Shown piece by piece: positions 34,916 through 46,600 of a DNA stretch of 64,000 nucleotides (positions are counted from its first letter, which is position 1; each line of letters starts with the position of its first letter). The position numbers and the translations under genes were made by a program. The notes beneath the pieces are model-generated. The model did no database searches and had not been told where the DNA came from. It saw only the letters and a list, made by a program, of their open reading frames with translations. This DNA is from Strongylocentrotus droebachiensis (lineage: Eukaryota > Echinodermata > Echinoidea > Camarodonta > Strongylocentrotidae). The stretch is from contig JAVYIG010000593.1 in assembly GCA_035222895.1 (NCBI GenBank), positions 455,744 through 519,743 on the forward strand, read 5' to 3'.

Positions 34916-37900
34916 TTATTTATTTTTATTTTTTAGAGCCCTACGTGCGGACGCGCACTTTGAATTAATTTTTGTATTAAAATCCTTTGGGGAAAGGCAC
35001 GCCGCCCCGGTTGATGTCCTAAACTTCATCAGGATGCATTCTGAAAAAGGAAAGAAAAATAAAGACAAAATTGTTAACTTGCATTAACTTTAATACATGT
35101 ACAGTGGAAACTCAATATAAAGAGATCTGATATAACAATATTCCTGATATAACAAAGCACTCCTTGTCCCAGCTCTTAACATTCTATTGTGTTTTAAACC
35201 TGATATAATTAGATTCCTGCTATAACAAGGTAATTTGGATAGTCTCAAAGACTACAATGTAAACCACATCATCAAGGAATCTGGTTTAAAGGGCAGGTTT
35301 AGACTGGGTTTAAACCACACTTAGACTGAGGTTTAAGTTAAACCGACGTTCAGAATTTGGGCCTTGGTCTTTAATACCCAAATCTATAAGTTCCAGTATA
35401 TGGTAACACACACACAGACAAATAATTTTGCTTTAAAATTCATTGTCTTGTGGAAAAATTTGATGACAGTTACGAGTACCCACAAGAATATTACTTGTCC
35501 CAGGGATTTTGTTACGATGAGAAAATACTTTGAAACACGTACCTAAAGTTTTAAAATGCCAATCACACAAAAAATTGATTTAAAGGGCACGTGTGTCATG
35601 TTGGACATTAACCAATAAAACAATGCTTGTTACCCTTTATCTCCACCAAGAGCTCCGGATCCAGTGGCACAGTTTCCTCCTCCGAACTCTTGTTCGGCGC
35701 CACCCTCAGCCCGCAGGCTTTCCCTTTGGCCAAGGTCTCCTGGCCGAAGACGACCTCCAGGAGACTCACTAGGAGAGTCTCCTTCGTCTGGCCTTTGCGA
35801 AAGGCCTGCCGCTTCAACCCATCCCTTAGGATGGGTTTCCCCCCAGGGTAAAGGGGCACCAAGGTCTGATGTGGAAAAAGATAAAGAGAATGAAGTTCTA
35901 TTGTCAACTGGCACATGCAAAACCAACCAACACATTTTACCCTAAACCCACTGGCGCTTATTAAGCCTACATGTACATGGTTTCATGACTTTTGCGTTGG
36001 AATCTCGGGCACATTTTCAGACTTAATATAAGGCACACAGGGAAGTGGTTCCCAAATTAGGCAACATTTTGTATATGCATGCTGGTCTGAAAATCTTAAA
36101 TTTGCATTACAATTTAAATTAATCTTGATACTGCATGTAAATTCTTTTTCAAGCACCATTATTGCTGAGGATGTTACAATGGGTATCTATGCAAAAAAAT
36201 CACAGAGCTTTACGGAGTGATTCATAGGCAAGAATATAATTCCTTGCATAAATTGAAAACTATTTCGTAAAATACATGTATGACTTTCCAATGTTGTAGC
36301 TTACATTACCCTCTATCTTTGTGTGAATTTTTGTGCTGAGACCCGAGGGAGGGGCCTAAAAAATCCCCCCCCCCCCATGCTTTGAGATATACCCTAATAG
36401 GATTAGGATTAAAACATATTCAGATGAGCATTAAAACAAAAGATTCTTTCTTAGCAATGTATAATTCATTCCTGCATTGAAGGTCTCAACAAAGTTGATG
36501 TATTACTGTATTAGCTATTTTGATAAATCTTTTCAACGTTCAGACAACTTCAAGACCCTTGGGCCACTGACACATTTTTTGTTATGCCTGCTTCACTCTC
36601 TTTTATGCACGTTAAAAATATCCTAAGGCACGTTTCATTTCACTTGATTTTCCCCAATTTCCAGAACCTAATTTTTTCTGCAACACACATTTCCCTCAAA
36701 ACCCAAACTTCAGATATCCCAAGTATAGCAGTCCAAGTTTTAAGAAAGGATCCTACCTCATCAGGGTACTCCAGGTGTGCATGAGAGCTCTGGGGAGAAA
36801 AACAAAATAAAAACAAGTGAAGTTCATAATAGTGTATTTCCTGCCTACTGTACATTTCATTGACAATATCAAAGCAAAAAATTCAAAGACCTTTGAACAC
36901 AAGAAACATGATACAGCGGAAACTAGGGCTGAGTCAAAACGTTTAGATGATGTTTAAGTGTAGAAGCTCAACTAAACAAAATTATTATCCCAAATGAATG
37001 AAAGTTTTCTGCATGACACAGAATATTAACAACAAAACCAAGGCCTACTGCCAAAAGAAAAAACAAAATCTTAATGAGCCATTGCTACCACAAACATGTT
37101 TAATACAGTAGTATAGAGTATACTTACAGGTGATGATCCCGATGCGGCAAAAAAAAGTTGCTTTGGCTTGGAACTGGATCCCTGAAAAACAGTTTTTTTT
37201 TAAGGGAAGACAAATCAATACATATCTAAATAAATATAGCACCATGGATTTTGAAATAAATTAAAGTAACACATGCAGCCTTTTCACACACAGCTAAAAT
37301 TCATCGTATCTAGAGATGATTAGAATCACTCAACAGTTTTAAACATGTTTATAGACAAAATTTCCCAGTGTGAACATCGTTTATACGATGTTGGGATAGA
37401 TACAAAGTCGCGATCCATACGCCCCTAAAAGCAGGCTGCAGATACGAAGTTCGTATCTAGAGAGCTTGACATTTTGTGTGTGAAAGGAAATTTGTGTTTA
37501 AACGTGTTTAGACTGGATGGAGCGTGCGCTTTGATTGATATGACATGACCTTCAATGCGCAATGGCACTACTGCGCATTTTACGAGCAGTAGTTAATCAC
37601 GAAACTATGAACGATCGCAACGAAATTTCTGTGTGTGAAAGGCTCGTGATTAGTTTAAACACGTTTCAAACACGTTTATACTAATCATGTTTATAGAATT
37701 TTAGCTGTGTGTGAAAAGGCTGATGGTCTCTTGCATAAAGCTAATCAGGAGTTTTGGTGATCAAAAATATTTTCATTAAAATTATAATTATCATTATAAT
37801 TAGGGTTATGTTAATATATTGTAATTGAAAACATTTGATAAAAATAAAAAAGTTCAATGTCACATTTAATTAATGGCAGAATCTTAGTTTAGAAAGTGAT

Positions 37901-40900
37901 GCAATGCAGTTCCAACACAAGACAAATATGTGATTACATGTACAGCTGTATATAAAAAATGCTCTTTTTAATTTCTGGCAAGATTTTTTTCTTAATAATG
38001 GTAATCTGTGATAATCTTCCATGTATTAATATAACAGAAAATCAATATCTTTGAAGTCAATTTTCTTCCCACCCCCCCCCCCCCCCCCCGACCAGAACTT
38101 TATTGTAACTGTAATACAATTTTCGGGGGGGGGGGGGGGGAGGGGGGGTTAATATTAATCCTGATCAATAGATCAATAGCATACAGCAATAATGTCTGAT
38201 GAAAACTAGATTTTAAGCAACAGAAAACAGGTTAGACAAACCCAAGACCACTTTAATTAAAGGTATGCCTACACATGTACTTGCTAACTGTGTTGAATTG
38301 TGCAAAACTACAACAACGTTGGGTCACTTATATATAGTTAACTTGGAGAAAATTTCCAAAATTGATAGTTGACTAGTAATGAATGAAATTGAAAAAGGAG
38401 TTCTGGTTTTGAATATATCTCAATATTCATTTAATTTTTCACATTCCACCCTCTGAATGCAAGACGATAGCAGCATTTATCTTACTTACTGATACTGAGG
38501 CTTTTGGAGTTTGGACATTCAGAAACTGGGCGGTCAGAGTTGGGGGCGGAGGTGCGGTCAGCGTTGGGGCCAAAGGGGCGATCAGCATTGGGGTCGGAGG
38601 GGTAGACGTGGTCGGAGCCAGAGGGGTGGTCAGGGTTGGCGCCGTAGAGGCGGTCAGCGTTGCTGTAGGTGGGTATATAGGGAGATGTTGAAGTGGCCTC
38701 TTCTCAACTCCTTTTTGTTCCTCATGTACCTTAAAAAAATGTTTTAAAAAATCCTGTCAAACTTGCTTAAGTCGAATCTACTGGAACCAATTAAAAAAAA
38801 CAAATTTGACTTACATGACACAAAAAAAGAAGATACTATTAAAGAGAGGGGTCTCGTGAATACCTTTGGCTTATGCAACATTTCTACTTATGCAAGGATG
38901 ACTGAATTGTTGACTAGTATTTTATTCATATGATCATGATTTTTTTCAAAATATATTTCAGTACTCCAGATATTTAAATGTGCAAAAACTTGGGTGGGAA
39001 GATCATTTACCCATGCGTGTCCTCAATTATGGAGCTCCCTTAAAAATTATGTAAAGCATTTCTGTTTGCTTCTTAATTAATTCTACATGTGCCTTGTTTA
39101 CTCCACACAGTGGATTTGCCACAATGTACATACAAATTGTATTATTTAATATTACTATTATCATTATTATAATATGTTGGGCCCATAAATTTAGTCTGTG
39201 ACATTCCAGGATTCTAATTCTATTATTCTCACTGAATTTGGATGTGTTAAATCAACAAAAAAAAATTCATTCTTTTCATTAAATTAAGACAAATGGACAC
39301 AAATACCGTAACTTAATATATATATTACAATGGAATAGAAAACACAAACCTTACCTGATTGGACACAAATGAAGTTATCTCCTTCAGGAGCTTTATCTTC
39401 TTAGGTGTAATATCTGTGATAAAATCGGGGAAAAAAAAGAAGATAATTGATTGCCTGGACAAGGTACTGTACATGTTAAAAATGAACTACCGGGGGTACT
39501 GTTTTTTCATTATTCAATGGCATAATGAGCCAAATATGTTTGAAGGTCCAGCTGCTGACAAGCAAAAAACTTGATGCAAGTGAAAACATTGAAGAAATAC
39601 AAACAATGATTTGAAGAAAGAAAAAGAAAACAATCAGTACGCCAGTGTCAGTGTTCTTTTTTTTTTAATGTTTAAAAATAGAGACAATTGCAGTTTACCT
39701 TTGTAAGATACAGTGTAGGCAATGGAAAGAGTAATGTACATGTACGTTACTTACCCATTGTGAATGACTGGTTTGACTGGTTTGACTGGTTTCCTGTGTT
39801 TGCTTTCAGCCGCTTGTTTTCTACTTCGAGTTCTGCTACTCGCCTCTTGAGAGTAGCATTCTCCCTTTTTAGAATGGAATGCTCATCCTCTTTCTGTGAA
39901 ACAAAAACAATTAAAGTTAACGTTGCATAACTTGTTCTTTAATAGGAAATTTAAATAACACATGTTTTGCACAGTTTGATTTTTTTTTTTAATAATTGAT
40001 TTTACTTGGGGAAATTTCGCCTCATGTGACTTCTAGATATGCAAGGTTAACTGTATATATTATCTCATCAGGATTAGTGTGAAATTTAAGATACATAACT
40101 GGACTAGTATTTATGAAACAGGTTTTAAAATATAAATAAATGAAAACTACATGAAAACAATCAAATGAATGAAATGCTTATTGATATCAATTAGACTCAA
40201 GGACAGTTGTTTAGAGAGAAAGTTTGGATAATTTTCAGCAATTATCCATCAAAACCAAGAAATTTTAGGAGGCTACTTCCCTTTTGCCAATAAAAAAAGA
40301 CCAGAATCCTTTGCAGTCAGATTGCAGAAATATAGAGATTATTATTTGGTTGAATCAGACATTGGTATGATTTTATTTGAGTGACCATTGTGCCAAGGAA
40401 ATTGAAGTTCAGCATTTTAAGTACAGTTCACGAACCTGTGCTGACAGCATCTGTCTGCACAGTTCCTTCTGGACCTGTGCAGCCGCCTCAACGGCTTGGA
40501 CCTTCTGAGTCTTGGTGGCTTTGTTGGTGGCTTTGGTGGTGGCTGTGGTGGTGGCTGTGGTGGTGGCTGTGGTGGTGGCTTTGGTGGTGGCTTTGGTGGT
40601 GGCTTTGGTGGTGGCTGTGGTGGTGGCTGTGGTGGTGGCTGTGGTGGTGGTGGCTTTGGTGGTGGCAAATTCCACACTACCATCCTCATGAATTGATACC
40701 ATCTTCATTTCCGTGATCAATTCTTCTTTGTTTTCTACACAAAAACACAAAAAGAAAATCATATTGTAACCGGCTGTACTTACTGAAGCGCTTAGAGACT
40801 TCGGTGGCAAGCGCTTTATAAGTAACGTTTTTATTATTATTTATTATTATTAATATTAAGTGACTTGACTTCACTCGGCCCTAACACAATATAATCCAAG

Positions 40901-41942
40901 TTGCTGCGACCGTGCATGCACCCTGACCTGAAACCTTGATCATAATTTGCCCATTTGAAGCGTAGGTGCTTTTTTATTTGTCCCTTTCCGCACAGTTGCT
41001 ACAGCCTTTTATGCGGAAAGTTCTGGATGTCCAATAAAGAGAAAATCCTTAGTCCTGTTTAAACCCTGAACATAACCTAAACTAATATAGCTGGAGGTGC
41101 AAACATACATGTACCGGTACATTTTGGAACAATATTTTCAAAGAATATGGTTGCTTCCTTCCACTGTTAGAGGGGATTCTAGATAAATACCCAAACCAAT
41201 TTACTCTGGGAAAAATGTGCATCCAATAGATCTAGTAATATTAGTATAACATTACAGCAACTGACACTTGACAGAGTATTCATTTTACAAAGAAGGGAAC
41301 TCCTTGGAGCAATCATTAGGCCATGTAAGAAAATATACATGTTTAGCGTCCCCGCCCGCTTCCTTTTTGGGGGCCGCCTCCTAGACCTCTATTATTTTTT
41401 TTTTTGAAATTTTTTGAAATTTTTTGAAATTTTGTTTTTAAAGAAAAAACATGAAAAACACTGCTAAAATGGATCTATTTCTGATTTAAAAGAAAAAAGA
41501 AAAAACAAATCTTGAAAAATAGCCCGACTGTCAGGGAAATTGTACCGAGCAGCCATTTTAAGTCTTTAAGAGAAAGAAAGGACCTCTTCCTAACTTTGTT
41601 AGACTCTATCCTAATTAAAAAAAAAGCTGAACGCTAAACACGTTGTTTGTTTTTTTTTTGCCTAAAAGTCAGATGCAGGAATATTGCCTGCGTCAAAAGA
41701 CTAAAATAAAAATGATAAAATTCAATGTAGATTTTCTAGATCTAAAACACACACAAAATTGCTAGAAAATGAATGTAGTACTTACCACTTATCTTCAAGA
41801 TCTTTCCATGATATGGTTTTCCTCCTTGAAATTTTATGTCCGAGGCTGAGCCCACGCTCCTTGCCTCTTCCGGCACATTTTTGAGGTTTTCGATTGAAAC
41901 TTTTCTCTCATCGACCCAATAAACAATGCAAAACTTCTTCAT
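34916..41942 (-). CDS. BEN-domain protein, nine exons, 445 aa
   Basis: Exons (minus strand): 41942-41786, 40734-40436, 39893-39755, 39413-39355, 38729-38490, 37181-37128, 36789-36757, 35865-35634, 35040-34916. All introns are GT-AG, phases agree at every junction, and no stop occurs before the TAA at 34916-34918. Residues 1-53 (MKKFCIVYWVDERKVS...) form the N-terminal module common in invertebrate BEN proteins. Residues about 76-125 are a Thr/Ala repeat from a GGT microsatellite. 153-185 is a charged coiled coil (ENATLKRRVAELEVENKRLK). 219-298 is Pro/Thr-rich. 328-440 fits a BEN domain (LLVSLLEVVFGQETL, LDPELL, KINSKCASARRAL). BEN domains bind DNA in chromatin factors. Lying between inverted ends beside a transposase suggests an element-encoded DNA-binding accessory protein; a captured or host gene is possible. 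Gene model by eye; transcription is unproven. Confidence 0.85.
35102..35230. mobile_element. Possible pogo/Tigger-like terminus
   Basis: TA followed by CAGTGGAAACTCAATATAA and repeated GATATAACA words resembles the inverted end of pogo/Tigger elements. No matching right end is found nearby, so only a fragment is claimed. It lies in the intron between exons 9 and 8 of the BEN gene. Confidence 0.35.
37276..37722. mobile_element. MITE in a BEN-gene intron
   Basis: A 447-bp element with perfect inverted ends of about 26 bp (CAGCCTTTTCACACACAGCT and six further bases), flanked by ATG on both sides (37273-37275 and 37723-37725). Internal words such as AAACATGTTTATAG and GTGTGTGAAAGG recur in both halves. 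It sits in the intron between exons 6 and 5 and does not touch splice sites. No transposase. A 3-bp target fits CACTA-type integration but is not proof. Confidence 0.85.
38071..38149. repeat. Facing C and G homopolymer runs
   Basis: A C run (about 38071-38090) and a G run with one break (about 38125-38148) face each other about 35 bp apart, so the strand can form a long C-G hairpin. In an intron of the BEN gene. Confidence 0.85.
40513..40666. repeat. GGT/GGC trinucleotide microsatellite in BEN exon 2
   Basis: The plus strand reads GGTGGCTGTGGTGGTGGCTG and variants over about 150 bp. In the minus-strand coding frame this becomes ACC-GCC type codons, a Thr/Ala repeat with occasional Lys. All frames of such a tract are open, but only this one continues across the flanking exon sequence. 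Confidence 0.9.
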
Positions 41943-43613
41943 TATCTATATAAACTGCAAACTAAAAGTACAGATAAAGCCTGAAAATATCTACCGACGA
42001 AATCGAAACAGAAACAGAAACAATCTCGTAAAGAAGAAGAAGAAACGACGTATAGCTAGGAGTAGTACCGCGTGTATTGTCATGCAGATGAAAAAGTTTT
42101 CCTTCACAATACATGCGTTGCACTTTCTTTCGATCCGATCCCTTTCAAATTTCGGCCGAGACAGGAAGTAATTTCCATATCCGCACGTAGGGCCGGGGAA
42201 TATTTCAGCGATATCAAGCGATCGAAATATGGGTTAAGAAGTAATTATTTCGAATTTGGAAACCATATAAATTATTATTTAAGGAGTAGTGTGTCATTGA
42301 AATCTATTTTGAATACAAATTTGTAGCGAACGGTGTATCGTTAGAGCTTGCCACTCTCGAATTAACCCATGAGCGAATGGAATAGTCCATCCAGTCTTCG
42401 TAATGTGGTCATCTCCTCGACCATGCCTACCTACCTGCCGCCGCTCGAGCCGTGGACCCGTTAGTCTTGAATACATCCGCAGTTTTTTTTCTCCCACGAA
42501 ATAAAAATCATAACCACGCAAATACATTTGGATCTCCTATCAATGCGAACGAAACTCGCAAAATAAAATACAGCAATAACTTAAATGTTAGCTTTTTCAT
42601 TAGGACGTGATAAGTAAAAAGTTCTGCATGGAAATAAAATCTTGAATGACTGTCTAGAACTGGTGACAACGTCGTCCAGCAGTGACTGAACTCAGAATTT
42701 CGGACAAATCTTTTATAAGTCTTATCTTTAATTAACTTATAGACTAAGATATTAAATCTAAATCATTGTTGAATCTGATTTTGTTATTTTTTGAAAATAT
42801 TCTATTTAGATAATATTAGATGTAAACGCCACCACGCCTTCGCCTGATAAGGGTTTTTATTTCGTGGGGACGGAACCGCGGATGCATTGTAGACTATCGC
42901 TGATTTTGGTGGTAGCATGTTCTTAGTACATGTGTACGCAATTATTTTATTTTGTTATTATTTACGGTCCGAGGCAAGATTAGGACTGATTCATTATCAT
43001 TTTCGGGTTTGTGTTTTCTATGAAAGGTTCAAATTTGTAAATAAGTAAATTAGTTTCTAAGCTTCTTTATTAAAGTGGAAACAAATAACAAAATAATGGG
43101 ACTGACGTCATGGATAAAGGAATCACAGCTCGTGTGTAAGGCTAGCTCTCTACGCACGCACGTCATGTCGCTAGCGCTTCAATTCACGCTCTGTACAAAT
43201 TCATGCACTGCATGCATGCCACCGCTACCGGAATTTTGAATCATCTATTTTCTTTGACTGGACTTGAGATTTACATACAGGTACATTGGTTACCTCATCA
43301 AGATTTGGACCCTGATTCAAAGTATATTTTGTAAAATATACAAGCGATTACCGGCAATAATTAGATGTACGAAAGTCAAACTTGTTCATTCTCAGACTCC
43401 GCTCAGCTCAGAAAGACGAAACTGAATCGTTCGCGTACGTAAAAACGTAGTAGTCCCGTAGACTCATCTTCGTGTCCGTTTGTTGCAACACTTGAACATT
43501 CTCTAGCTAACTGAGTCTAGACTAGGTCCAAGTCACCCTAACCCTTGCTAACGTTAGCTCTCTTGATCTCGATCTCAAGCTCGATCTATCCTACACCTTT
43601 CTGATCATCAAAC
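41943..43613. promoter_or_regulatory. Divergent intergenic region between BEN and transposase genes
   Basis: 1.67 kb separates the two start codons, which face away from each other, so it must hold both promoters if the gene models are right. Sub-stretches are CpG-containing (for example TACGCACGCACGTCATG near 43151 and GACCGGACGG-free AT-rich DNA between). No TATA box position can be assigned with confidence. The short frames at 41926-42527 have no supporting motif. Confidence 0.5.
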
Positions 43614-46600
43614 ATGAATTTTGACAATAAAACTAGTACACCTAAAGCTAAGCAGACAATTTCACTGAGAGTGAGAAGGGGAAGGAGAGGACCTTATAAT
43701 TATTCTTCACGAAAAGGAAATGTGTCCAACGTGAGTGTGACGTCTGAAAAGGAGCTGGATCAAGTTCAACTTCCAGAACAAATGAAGAACTTGCTGGAAC
43801 CCAGCCAAAATCAAAGCTTGGAAGGAGACAAAAGAAAGACATGTGGTAAGTTCCGAATTCAGATTATCTCATGAACATAGACCCCTACTTTAATTTACTT
43901 ACTTATGATTAGCCTAGATCTAGTAGTACAGTTACAATTTACATGATGAATCTGATGAATTGGTACATACCTGACTAGACCGAATTTTCTGTCTCTTTCG
44001 TTCGTTAGCCTCTTAATTGGGGTAGGGTCGGCCGGCTCTCTCTTTAGAGACGGAAACCGTTGATACACATTCCCTTGATAATGCCACGGCCATTTCAGGT
44101 CGTATTGTTATGTTATGCCCCCCAAATCCCCCAAAATGTCATTTTACCTCATGCATGTTATATTGTAAATTAGGCCTAGGCTATAATATATCAGTTCCAC
44201 TTACCTACTTGAATGAAATAATCAGTTTAATGGTCCCTTTTTAGGAAATTATGGGTCAAAATCGAAATCCATGTTGAAAAAAGATTTACCTTAATTTAAT
44301 TACACAGATTCTTCAGAGGCAGTCGGCGGTAACTGGTGGGATGTTCCTGAAAGCTTCACTCAATCTTCTAGTTCCAAAGTTGGTAAGTTCACTGAAAGTA
44401 TGGTTATTTTATTCAGCGACTGGAGCTCCGCGTTAAGCTAGATCACCGGGACATGCCATTGAAACTTTTATTCCAACTAGTATTAATAGTAGTAATGTAT
44501 TGTCTTCAATGATCAAGACCTACTGCTTTTAAAATATGCAATAGATCACACTCCTAAATGTCCTATTGAAACGCCAAATTGTAGTTATGATACATGTACA
44601 ACAAGTATTGTCTTGATTTTTAGGTGTTTGTGGGTGGTGGATCATGTAGTATGAACCATGGTGGGGGGGGGGGGTCATGATATCTACATTCTCCGCTACA
44701 CTACTCCCTCCCCCCCCCCCCCCCCCCCCGAAAAATGAAAAAATCTGAAAATTAAGCTCTCCAAGAAAAAAATTATTGCTAACTTGCTATGGTGTCCTCA
44801 AAACCATTACACCATTCTCAATACAGTCAACCTTTCATGCATCACACTTCATCAAACGACCCCTCTCTTTATTGCCAAAGCTATTTCATAAGTCCTGGCC
44901 GACTGTGTTTTTTTCTTGAAATTTTCTCTTGGACCATTATGGATCATTCTACCTAATCTCCATTTGCAATACCCATACCAATCATGTGAAGTGCAATATG
45001 ATGTGTATATAACACATAATTAGAAACTGTAGCTGTAACCTTTCAAGTTTGGCCTAATCACTTTGTCTTGTTTTGTATGATTTTCTTTGTGGATAGACGA
45101 GGGTTTTGATGATCCCGAACTATCAGTCACTGAGACCCAGTCAAGGAGTGCACATAAGAAAGGAGGTAAAGTTTCACACACACATCGCCAATACTTTTCA
45201 GCTCTTTAATTTAAAGCTAACTTAATATACAATGCAGGTGTTGTGTTATATGATTTAATAGTTGATGACATAGAATATATAACCACTTAATTGAGATTTT
45301 TTTTTCCCGCTATTTTATGCTTCAGAAATCAAATTACAGCCAATGTGCAAACATTTTTAAGTCGAAGCTATTTCATCAGTCTCAGCAAATTTAAGGCAAG
45401 TTTGACTGTGTAACAATGTTGTGTTAAGTCTTTAGAAAGTAATGATACAGTCACACTGACCATGTTTCATCTAAATTTTAAACATATCAATTGTTTTGCA
45501 GGAGCTGCAGAGGCAGTGGATACTGAGTGGTGGGATGCCCCTCCAACTCTCGTAGAGAGTAAGTACGAAATATGCTGAGTGATGCTTGTTTGGTACCCTT
45601 CAAGAATTTCATGTCTGTCACCCCACCCTCTTTTTAATCTACATGATCATTCTCTTCCATTTGAAGCGAATAACTTCACGGCAATTAATCTTGGAAGATT
45701 AGCTCATATTATAATGTTTAATGCATTCAGTTATGTGCAGTGCATAGTCATTTCAAGTATGTGTCAGGGATTGAAATTTGTTAATGTAATGCAGAGTGGC
45801 AAATCCGGGAGACTCCCGGAAAATTAGTCGATCCCCCGACACGTACCCAAAATCCACAATGATTCCACAAATCAAAAATCAGCTCTGGTCCTGTAAAGTA
45901 TTAAATCTTCTCATTGAAAATCAGGTATCCTCTTTTTTATAGTCCTGTAAGTTATTAAGTGCACTGGCGTGTGGTAAAATCAATGTTTCCCTAACAATGA
46001 TTTTGATAATCTTTGCTGTAATATTGATTTCAACTTAATATGCATGTGTATTGAACAAATAAGTCACAAAGTGATTAACTGGTATAATTTTCTCAAGGCT
46101 CAACAAACTTGCAAAAATTTGGCTGGGGCAAGTGCAATCACTGCAGATAAAGTCAGTTTCAAAAAAGCAAAATGTTGAGATGAGTATCTATTAAAAGGAA
46201 TAAAGGCATGATGAGGATTAAAGAACAATCATCTGACATAACTTCATTGAAACATTCAATTACAATTATTTTTGACTTTATAAAGAAATTTATATTTCTC
46301 CTGTTTTCTCCTTTCAGATGTGAGAGATGCTGATCCACCAGGTGAATGGATGGCCAATGCTGTCACTGCTATGTCCACGGACAACAATGAAGAGGAAAAG
46401 GAAGAGGATGGGGATGACATACATTTTGATGTTCTTGGTGATGACTGGTTCGATGCTGAGGAGAGCTTTGAGGACATTCCTGCATCATCAGATGATTCAC
46501 CATTTGATAGCAAACCATTGTATGAAGGAGCCCCATTGACCCTTGCAGAGAGCATGCTTCTTATTTTAACCTTAGGGTTGAGGCATAGCTTAACAGGGTC

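Noticed and set aside
34773-35087. 104-codon plus-strand frame
   Set aside because: It is antisense to the last BEN exon, whose splice site, frame and stop fit the BEN domain end.
35627-35945. Plus-strand frames of 74-93 codons in GC-rich DNA
   Set aside because: They are antisense to BEN exon 8; GC richness there comes from the real exon.
40381-40716. Plus-strand frames rich in Trp/Leu or Gly/Cys and a minus-strand Pro-rich frame
   Set aside because: All come from the GGT microsatellite. Only the minus-strand Thr/Ala frame continues into flanking coding sequence with correct splice sites.
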